A stretch of DNA of 48,165 nucleotides from Acidobacteriota bacterium. Lineage in GTDB: Bacteria; Acidobacteriota; Terriglobia; UBA7540. Under the pieces are notes generated by a model that made no database searches, had not been told where the DNA came from, and was given only the letters and a program-made list of their open reading frames with translations. Every line of letters begins with the position of its first letter. The first letter of the stretch is position 1. The stretch spans positions 1 through 48,165 of the forward strand of contig JAKAWN010000004.1 of the NCBI GenBank assembly GCA_021827245.1. The letters run 5' to 3'. This document shows, piece by piece, positions 42,188-48,165 of the stretch. Position numbers and translations under genes: made by a program.

Positions 42188-43102
42188 TCAGGCGCGCTGG
42201 GCTTCTTCACTGCCCTGAACGTTTTGACTCTTTTCTTCGGAAACGCCCTTCAAAGCATGAATGTGAAAAGGAAACGTCAGTTCTATGCGGGTTCCCGACC
42301 CACGGCGACCCTCAATCGTCAGTTGCGCGCCGATACGCTGAGATCGTTCCTGCATACTAGTCAGGCCGAAGCCCCCGCGAGATGTGCTGTTTTCCCGACG
42401 AAATCCTCTCCCGTCATCTTGTACCAGCAGACGGGCTTCCTCGTTGCCATAAGCCAGCTCTACCCGAACCTTTCTGGCACCGGAATGCTTGACTACGTTG
42501 GTGAGGGCTTCCTGGGCAATGCGAAGGACATTGGCCTCGATCTCGCCCGCAGCCGAACAAGGGTCACCGCGAAGGGAGAATTCAGCATCTATCTCGCGGT
42601 GGTCCGAGATGCGCTCGGTGAGGCGCCGAAGGGCTCCCGCCAGATCGCCGCTTTCCAAGGCCTCGGGGTGCAACGCCCAGACCACGCGCCTTGCCTCGGC
42701 CAACCCTTCGCGGGCCACGCTTTGTGCCTTGTCAATATGCACCAGCGCCTCGGCGACGTTGGATTCGATGACATCTTTCGCAGCCTCCAATTGCAGCGAA
42801 ACAGCCAAGAGCGCCTGGGCCACAGTGTCGTGAATCTCGCGGGCTACGCGGTGGCGTTCCTCAGACACAGCCTGCTGTTTCAGGTTCTCGATTAGAAGGC
42901 TGCGTGCCTCCCTTTCCGTCAACAGAGTCGCCCATGTGTAAACCAACAGTCCTGCGCACAGGCCGATCACAATCTCGTCAAGAAGAGTGTCGGCGGGATT
43001 AATGCCATTCCGGTCCAGTATGTATTCTGCGATATAGCTGGCAAACATCAGGAATATCCCTATTCCTGCTGCAATACCAACCCGCTTGGTAGGCTCTTTC
43101 AT
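42188..43102 (-). CDS. NarL/DegS-type sensor histidine kinase, copy 1
   Basis: 304 residues. Two membrane helices (about 8-28 and 44-62) enclose a very short external loop (ILDRNGINPADTLLD). HisKA_3 carries the phospho-acceptor His in REIHDTVAQALLAVSLQLEAAKDV; the HATPase domain shows EALTNVVKHSGA (N box), DDGRGF (G1) and RGGFGLTSMQERSQ. A short tail (EEKSQNVQGSEEAQRA) follows. ATG 43102 follows GGGGAGA. No response regulator is adjacent. It is about 70% identical by eye to the next gene, in tandem. The small loop suggests membrane or cytoplasmic sensing. Confidence 0.92.
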   Translation of the reverse strand: MKEPTKRVGIAAGIGIFLMFASYIAEYILDRNGINPADTLLDEIVIGLCAGLLVYTWATLLTEREARSLLIENLKQQAVSEERHRVAREIHDTVAQALLAVSLQLEAAKDVIESNVAEALVHIDKAQSVAREGLAEARRVVWALHPEALESGDLAGALRRLTERISDHREIDAEFSLRGDPCSAAGEIEANVLRIAQEALTNVVKHSGARKVRVELAYGNEEARLLVQDDGRGFRRENSTSRGGFGLTSMQERSQRIGAQLTIEGRRGSGTRIELTFPFHIHALKGVSEEKSQNVQGSEEAQRA

Positions 43103-43313
43103 TGGCGTTTCTCCCCACCAGAGGCCGTCCGGCTTTCCGTAATTAAAAGATTCAAGCATACCCCGGCACACACAGCCACCGCAAGCGGCCCCCATCCCTC
43201 TCAAGGATCTTCTTCGAGGGCTAAGTTGCAGCATTGCAATGAATTGAGGTGAACCTTTAAGGCGCTCCCTCCTCGAGGGTGCGCGGGAAAAGGACGCTGA
43301 GTTGCCCTTTTCC

Positions 43314-44186
43314 CTACGTGCCAAATTCATATACAGGCCGAGAGTCCATAACGGGAAACGCCAGCATCACACAGGTTCCGTGCCCATGCCGGCTCTCGAT
43401 GGACAGCCGTGCGCCGATGCGCTGGGAACGTTCCTGCATGCTGGTCAGGCCGAAGCCGCGACGCGGTTTTTTCTTTTCCCAGTCGAATCCCTTCCCATCA
43501 TCACATACCAACAGGTGAGCCTCCTCGTTGCCAAAAGCCAATTCGACCCGAACCTTTCTTGCCCCGGAATGCTTCACTGCGTTGCTGAGGGCTTCCTGAG
43601 CGACGCGCAGGACGTTAGCCTCGATTTCACACGGAAGTGGAGAAGGCTCACCACGCAGGAGAAACTCAGCGGCAATCTTGCGATGTTCAGTGATCCGGTT
43701 CGTGAAGCGCCGGAGGGCGCCAGCCAGATCATCACCCTCCAGAACCTCGGGATGGAGTGCCCAGACTACACGCCGGGCATCGGCTAATCCCTCGCGGGCT
43801 ACGTCTTGCGCCCGGTCAACGTGCGCCAACGCTTCATCGGCGTCGGATCCCATGACATCTTTCGCCGCCTCTAATTGCAGCGAAACAGCCATGAGCGCCT
43901 GGGCCACAGTGTCGTGAATTTCGCGAGCTAAGCGGTGGCGTTCCTGAGACACAGCTTCCTGCTTCAACCTTTCGACCAGGAGGCTGCGGGCGGCCCTCTC
44001 TGTCAAGAGGGTTGCCCAGATGTACACGAGCAATCCCGCGCTTACGCCGAGGAGAATGTTGTCAACGAAAGTGTCTGCTGGCGAAATGCCATTCTGATCG
44101 AGGATAGATTCCAAAACAGAGCTGGCAACCATCAACAGGATTCCTATTCCAGTGGCGATACCAGCCCGTTTGGTAGGTTCTCTCAT
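43314..44186 (-). CDS. NarL/DegS-type sensor histidine kinase, copy 2
   Basis: A 290-residue paralogue of the downstream gene with the same two-helix layout. It has REIHDTVAQALMAVSLQLEAAKDV (His acceptor), EALSNAVKHSGA, DDGKGF and RRGFGLTSMQERSQ. It lacks the C-terminal tail of copy 1 and ends DSRPVYEFGT. ATG 44186 has GGAGG about 8 bases upstream. The two starts are 1084 bases apart, a recent-looking tandem duplication that has diverged most in the external loop and membrane segments. No cognate regulator lies nearby. Confidence 0.92.
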   Translation of the reverse strand: MREPTKRAGIATGIGILLMVASSVLESILDQNGISPADTFVDNILLGVSAGLLVYIWATLLTERAARSLLVERLKQEAVSQERHRLAREIHDTVAQALMAVSLQLEAAKDVMGSDADEALAHVDRAQDVAREGLADARRVVWALHPEVLEGDDLAGALRRFTNRITEHRKIAAEFLLRGEPSPLPCEIEANVLRVAQEALSNAVKHSGARKVRVELAFGNEEAHLLVCDDGKGFDWEKKKPRRGFGLTSMQERSQRIGARLSIESRHGHGTCVMLAFPVMDSRPVYEFGT

Positions 44187-44443
44187 GCCTTTGCCTCCAG
44201 GGAGACACAAGGTCACCCTCTAGCTGGGGTGCATTGCACATTTTGCAGCGTGACTACCCGCCAAGAGCAGCGTCCGCACCTTAATGCGGGATGCTGGGTG
44301 AAAAGTTTAGCTTTGTTCTGCACTCTACAACTCTCGATGAAAGGCCGTTCATTTCGAGAGTTTTTCAGATTTGCGCATGCTGGCGGCCCTCTATCGCAGC
44401 GGTCGCATCTGCATTTCCCGTCCCCGTAGGGAGCTTACCAAAT

Positions 44444-47050
44444 TCAATGGGAGAATTCAATTACAATGCCGTTGATCCTCTTCCCGAGGCCAGTGAATTG
44501 TCCGAAGAAGGGTGAGGTGATGTTGTTGTAGATGGCAGTGGGATTCTGCCGGCCCGTGGTATCGATGGAATAAATGCCTAATTGGAACGTATGGCCAGGA
44601 TGGATGTGAAACGGAATGGGAAAATCTTTGTAAATGCGCCAGTTGAGCGAAAAGAAGATGGGGTATCGCTGGCTGTTTGCTTCACCCACATAGTTGTGGA
44701 GGAGATCGATGTTGGAATAGGGAAACCCGGAATGCAAATCGACCGACGGGCTCAGCGTGATTCCCCACGGAAGCTTGAACAGGCCAAAGCCTGTCAGCCG
44801 ATTGGGAACATCGGAAGGGAGGTTGGAATAAACGTCGGGCCGGATGACGGGTACTTCAATCGGCACGAAGACATTATCGGTTGTATTCAAATCGCCCCGG
44901 CTGCTGCTGCGGACATAAGACAGGCTCATGTCTGCATTTTCACCGGCTCGATAATCGAGGTGAAATTCAGACTCGTGATAGCGCGAGCTTCCACTGTTTG
45001 TAAGCAGTAGTGAGCTGGTACCAGCCGGTGGCGAAAATGGATTAATGACGAACAGTTTGTGAGTGCTGCTGTAGAGAGTGCTGATCTTCGCGGTAATTTT
45101 CCGCGAAAAACGATGGGTGAGCTGGAGTCTCCAGGTCAGGTTGTTTGGCGTACTGCCTAGCTCAGAACAGCCGGGAAGAATCTGGGGGCCACCAGAGGAT
45201 ATCCGGGCGCATTCATTACGATAGGTTACAGACGGTCCCAAGGGAGACCCGGAAAGGTCGAGCGGGGTAACAATGCGCATGGGGTTGCCTGTGAAACTGG
45301 CGGCAAGCAGCGGCGTGCGATCATGAAACATTCCGATGCCGCCGCGCAGGATTGTGCTCGCGCTTTGATTCAGAGCATACACCACGCCGAGACGCGGAGC
45401 GAAGAGCGCCGCTTTGCCGTTTGTTTCACCAAAGTAACGCAACCCCATCGTCGCGGCCAGACGGCTAGTCATGATCCAGTGGTCCTGGCCGAAACCCGCG
45501 GTGGCAGTGTCGTTGGCGCTGAGATGGCCCTCACCGCTAAAGTCGATCCTTTCGGCCGGCGACCCGTCAGGGCGAAGAATCAGTACCGGGTGTGACTGGC
45601 TGATGCCGGTGAAATCGCGGTGGATGACGTCGGTCCCGAGCATCAGTTCGTGCTTGCCATGCCATTCCTTCGTGGGGAAGTTGAAAATTGCTTGCCCTTC
45701 CTCCTGATGGCTGGTTCGCTTCCAGGCATTGAAATAGTTGCCGCCAATGCCCGTTGGCGTTAGAAGCATCGGCTGCGATCCGTTTCCATGCTCGTAAGTA
45801 TTCATCTGGGTGAACTTGAAGATCGTGTGGAGAATGCCGCCAGACTTGAATTGGTAAGTGTCGGTACCGTCGATCGAATAGCCCGTTTGGCCGTCGTCTG
45901 CGGCGGCAGGGCGTGGTATCAGGGCGTTCAGGTTAGCCCACATGGTGTGCCTTGGAAATAGGTTGACGGTAAGCGACGCATAATTTCGCGGCGACAAAAG
46001 AAATTGAAATTGCGTTATCGAGTTGGAACCCTCGATATACGTTTCATCGTTGGGCCACGGGAGACCGCGCACGTCGGGCTTTCTCATTTCGTAAAGGAAG
46101 GACTCAGCGAAATTGACCTTGTTTTTCCATAAGGGTCCGCCAAAACGGATTTGAGGCGTTGCCCTGGAGAAACCGACAAGATGGCCATCTTTGCCTCGGA
46201 GGCTAGGATTAAGGTCTTGCATCATCAGGTGCCACTGGTTGGGTGGAGGTTTTAAGCCGATGCTGACCATGCCGCCGACAAACCCTCCGTATTGCGCGCC
46301 GAAGGGGGCTTTATACACATCGAGACTCTGGATTGCGCCAATGGGCACATCAATCGAGTAGCTTCCGGTGACCGGGTTTACGGCCTGGGCTGAATCCAGT
46401 AGAAGCATGCTCTCACTTTCCGGAACGCCCTTGAGGTAAATCTTTCCACTCTGGATTCGAATGACACCGGGCGTAATCGGCAATTCCTCTTTGAATTCCC
46501 GCTGAACAACAGGGATTGCTAAGAGCTGTTTAGGTTGCAGGACCTGGGTTGCTGGAGTTGTGCCCTTGGTCGAAACCAGTGGGGCAGTTTCACGAACCTC
46601 AATCTTCTGGCGGATTTCTTGAAGCTGCATTTGGATGTTTTCGACGATCGTCCGTCCTGCAGTGATGGTGATTTTTCGTGTGACGGCCTTGAATCCCTCA
46701 ATCGTGGCATCAAGCGTATAAGGGCCGGCGGGCAGGTCCTGAAATTCGTAAGTTCCGTTGTCGGCTGAGTACGTTGATGGAGACGGTAGCCCGGGAGCGC
46801 CGCCAATCAGCTTAATGGCAACGCCTCCCACCGGGAAAGGCTGACCCTGAGGATTGAGGGCCGTCGTTGTGCCATGCAGTGAACCGGTAGCAGGCTGCGC
46901 CGCCATGAAACTTGAAATCCATGGTAGGTAAAGGAGAAACACACCTACCAGCACCAACCGTTTACCGGACCTTTGAAATTTCCGGTGCACTGAAACACAG
47001 AGATGGGAACGGGAAAGCACGGATTTTGCAGTTGTGTGTGGTTCTGTCAT
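44444..47050 (-). CDS. TonB-dependent receptor with N-terminal carboxypeptidase-regulatory-like domain
   Basis: 868 residues. A basic stretch precedes a signal segment (LVLVGVFLLYLPWISSFMAAQP, about 32-53). The regulatory-like beta domain (TGSLHGTTTALNPQGQPFPVGGVAIKL ... GTYEFQDLPAGPYTLDATIEGF) is at about 55-125. The plug (RIQSGKIYLKGVPESESMLLLDS ... APFGAQYGGFVGGMVSI) and barrel follow, ending NGIVIEFSH. It imports an unknown ligand across the outer membrane. A 22-base dyad (47078-47099) lies just upstream of the start. Confidence 0.9.
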   Translation of the reverse strand: MTEPHTTAKSVLSRSHLCVSVHRKFQRSGKRLVLVGVFLLYLPWISSFMAAQPATGSLHGTTTALNPQGQPFPVGGVAIKLIGGAPGLPSPSTYSADNGTYEFQDLPAGPYTLDATIEGFKAVTRKITITAGRTIVENIQMQLQEIRQKIEVRETAPLVSTKGTTPATQVLQPKQLLAIPVVQREFKEELPITPGVIRIQSGKIYLKGVPESESMLLLDSAQAVNPVTGSYSIDVPIGAIQSLDVYKAPFGAQYGGFVGGMVSIGLKPPPNQWHLMMQDLNPSLRGKDGHLVGFSRATPQIRFGGPLWKNKVNFAESFLYEMRKPDVRGLPWPNDETYIEGSNSITQFQFLLSPRNYASLTVNLFPRHTMWANLNALIPRPAAADDGQTGYSIDGTDTYQFKSGGILHTIFKFTQMNTYEHGNGSQPMLLTPTGIGGNYFNAWKRTSHQEEGQAIFNFPTKEWHGKHELMLGTDVIHRDFTGISQSHPVLILRPDGSPAERIDFSGEGHLSANDTATAGFGQDHWIMTSRLAATMGLRYFGETNGKAALFAPRLGVVYALNQSASTILRGGIGMFHDRTPLLAASFTGNPMRIVTPLDLSGSPLGPSVTYRNECARISSGGPQILPGCSELGSTPNNLTWRLQLTHRFSRKITAKISTLYSSTHKLFVINPFSPPAGTSSLLLTNSGSSRYHESEFHLDYRAGENADMSLSYVRSSSRGDLNTTDNVFVPIEVPVIRPDVYSNLPSDVPNRLTGFGLFKLPWGITLSPSVDLHSGFPYSNIDLLHNYVGEANSQRYPIFFSLNWRIYKDFPIPFHIHPGHTFQLGIYSIDTTGRQNPTAIYNNITSPFFGQFTGLGKRINGIVIEFSH

Positions 47051-47077
47051 CTGGATCGACGATGAGCTTGGAAAATT

Positions 47078-47099
47078 CGCTTAACGCTATCGTTTAGCG
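47078..47099. promoter_or_regulatory. Near-perfect dyad upstream of the second receptor, possible operator
   Basis: CGCTTAACG (47078-47086) and CGTTTAGCG (47091-47099) are inverted repeats with 8 of 9 matches and a 4-base spacer. The dyad ends 28 bases before the receptor start codon, a position suited to a repressor site. The regulator is unknown. Confidence 0.5.
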
Positions 47100-47402
47100 C
47101 GTGCCTTTCCTTTCCACGAAGATTTTCGGGAAGACTTGCGGCAGCCTGTGTGACCTCCTGGGCTCAATGGGCCTTTCAGTTGGTTCCTACAAGCTGAGCT
47201 TTCTGCCATCCGAATTGGGGTTATGATGTACCGGACATCGTTTGGGATGTTCGCACTACTGTCCGCTGGGATTACCAGGTTATTGAAACAGCAACTGCAT
47301 GTGCAACCTTCGTCTCTGCGGTAAGCGAAGATTGGCCCTTGCCGGACATGAATCTCGCTCTCAGTGCTCTCTGCTCACTTGATTGTGGATCACGCACGTC
47401 TA

Positions 47403-47489
47403 ATGCTTGCTTACCTCAACTTTAGTCTTACCCTCAACCTGGCACCATATGAGATGAAGAAGACCGTCAAACGGATGCGCCGATTCTAA
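47403..47489 (+). CDS. Candidate Leu-rich leader peptide (weak)
   Basis: A 28-codon frame beginning MLAYLNFSLTLNL, with five leucines in the first 13 residues, and ending in a TAA inside the perfect palindrome at 47477-47499. This looks like an attenuator leader before leuA, but it is 445 bases from leuA, has no good ribosome-binding site and lies upstream of a better promoter. It may be chance. Confidence 0.2.
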   Translation: MLAYLNFSLTLNLAPYEMKKTVKRMRRF

Positions 47490-47499
47490 GAATCGGCGC
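47477..47499. repeat. Perfect 23-base inverted repeat
   Basis: GCGCCGATTCT (47477-47487), one central A and AGAATCGGCGC (47489-47499). No T-run follows on either strand. It could be an operator or a stem-loop in the leuA leader region. Confidence 0.6.
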
Positions 47500-47823
47500 T
47501 CGATGAGATTTCACATCCGCCACCAAAGCCTGTAAAAGTAGCACATGCCTAACCGGCACCCTTTCACATGCGTTGCTTCTTATTTGACGGGACAATCAAC
47601 AAGAGCAAAATCATTCCCTTTGGCCCGTTCATTTATGCTACCAGTTGTGAGCCGTAAGAGGCAATTCCACGATGCCCGATGAATTCTGAACGTTCCTTAA
47701 GGAATACCGCGAAAAGAGTGAAGAAATCATCAGGGATAAGTCGAGAAGGCATGTCCGTGGGGGTGGGAAGCTGAAATATTGCAGACGGCGATGAAGAAGT
47801 AATATCCTGAAGCGAATATTGAT

Positions 47824-47853
47824 TTGACTTTACGTGCCAACCGATTGGAAAAT
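47824..47853 (+). promoter_or_regulatory. Possible leuA promoter
   Basis: TTGACT (47824-47829, 5 of 6) and GAAAAT (47848-47853, 4 of 6) with an 18-base spacer. It lies about 80 bases upstream of the leuA start. Confidence 0.4.
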
Positions 47854-47933
47854 GAGCAGATCGTCAGGTCGGTTCGTAAGCCCAGTACGCGGTTCGTGCA
47901 GCTCATGTCATGTTTGGGGGCGGAGGAATAGGA

Positions 47934-48165
47934 ATGAGCGATAAGCTGTATATTTTTGATACAACTTTGCGCGACGGCGAGCAATCGCCGGGCTGCAGCA
48001 TGAATCTGGCTGAGAAGCTGGAGATGGCTCATCAGCTTGACCGGCTCGGAGTTGACATCCTGGAGGCCGGATTCCCTATTGCTTCGCAGGGGGATTTTGA
48101 TTCCGTTTTGGCGATTGCTGAGGAGGTGCGCCGGCCCACGATTGCCGCGCTTGCCCGTGCCAACC
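47934..48165 (+). CDS. leuA: 2-isopropylmalate synthase, 5' part (runs off window)
   Basis: The first 77 codons of leu[19 protein letters not shown] is the HMGL/IPMS signature with the catalytic Arg-Asp (RDGEQSPG), and [14 protein letters not shown] follows. The enzyme condenses acetyl-CoA and 2-oxoisovalerate in the first step of leucine synthesis. The ATG at 47934 has GGAGG at 47922-47926. The gene continues beyond the window. A second homologous function (e.g. citramalate synthase) is less likely given ASQGDF, but cannot be excluded from a fragment. Confidence 0.9.
   Translation, partial: MSDKLYIFDTTLRDGEQSPGCSMNLAEKLEMAHQLDRLGVDILEAGFPIASQGDFDSVLAIAEEVRRPTIAALARAN

Larger units (their letters stand above)
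47051..47933. other. Spacer between the receptor and leuA
   Basis: About 880 bases with lower GC than the genes. It holds the dyad at 47078-47099, a perfect palindrome at 47477-47499, a Leu-rich mini-frame at 47403-47489 and a promoter-like pair at 47824-47853. No larger gene is convincing. Confidence 0.5.

Noticed and set aside
47730..48032. 100-codon minus-strand frame overlapping leuA
   Set aside because: It lies opposite a certain gene and carries no motif; it is a shadow of leuA.

Overview
The window looks like chromosomal DNA from a Gram-negative soil bacterium, most likely an acidobacterium (phylum Acidobacteriota). This is inferred from content, not from any search. The pointers are two large TonB-dependent receptors with an N-terminal carboxypeptidase-regulatory-like domain (Oar type), a bshA gene, an unusual Hfq-like protein, several small secreted proteins of a type common in that phylum, frequent GTG/TTG starts, and intergenic spacers rich in hairpin repeats. 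I found no rRNA, tRNA, CRISPR array, prophage or insertion sequence.

Layout. 1-2.5 kb: F0 genes of an ATP synthase (atpZ-like, atpI, atpB, atpE) without the b subunit or any F1 gene. 2.9-4.8 kb: a small conserved protein, a ThiS-like sulfur carrier and a LytS-type histidine kinase, translationally coupled or overlapping. 5-10 kb: an FkbM methyltransferase, then single genes for an AhpD-like protein, an MFS transporter, an alpha/beta hydrolase and a polytopic membrane protein. 10.8-15.6 kb: a lone TadG-like secreted protein converging on an Oar-like receptor. 16-20.3 kb (minus strand): tmk, holB, hfq, a secreted protein and bshA. 20.6-24.8 kb (plus strand): yggS, yggU, a sodium:solute symporter and an M24 peptidase, with spacers full of CTCTGTG/CACAGAG repeats. 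25.2-26.3 kb: a gene-free stretch with two kinds of hairpin element and an AACGAACC-type tandem repeat. 26.3-29.8 kb: a CPBP protease, a zinc-ribbon protein, a VirB10/TrbI-like secreted protein and glmM. 30-36 kb: a TPR protein, then rnc-lepB-asmA-like plus a secreted protein, closely coupled. 36.3-41 kb: a CPA2 antiporter, a Tat-exported sugar isomerase-like protein and an S9 peptidase. 41.1-44.2 kb (minus strand): a zinc alcohol dehydrogenase pseudogene with three lesions and two tandemly duplicated NarL/DegS-type histidine kinases. 44.4-47.1 kb: a second TonB-dependent receptor. The window ends inside leuA.

Most of the window is housekeeping (energy, cell wall, replication, RNA processing, protein export) mixed with envelope and signalling genes. 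No obvious defence system or biosynthetic cluster is present. The most unusual signals are the tandem repeat at 25.93-26.12 kb, two 61-bp direct repeats bracketing yggU and the symporter, the Hfq-like protein with a changed Sm2 motif, a ThiS whose di-glycine is not C-terminal, an AtpE with most of the sodium-ligand signature, and the secreted protein coupled to the AsmA-like gene.
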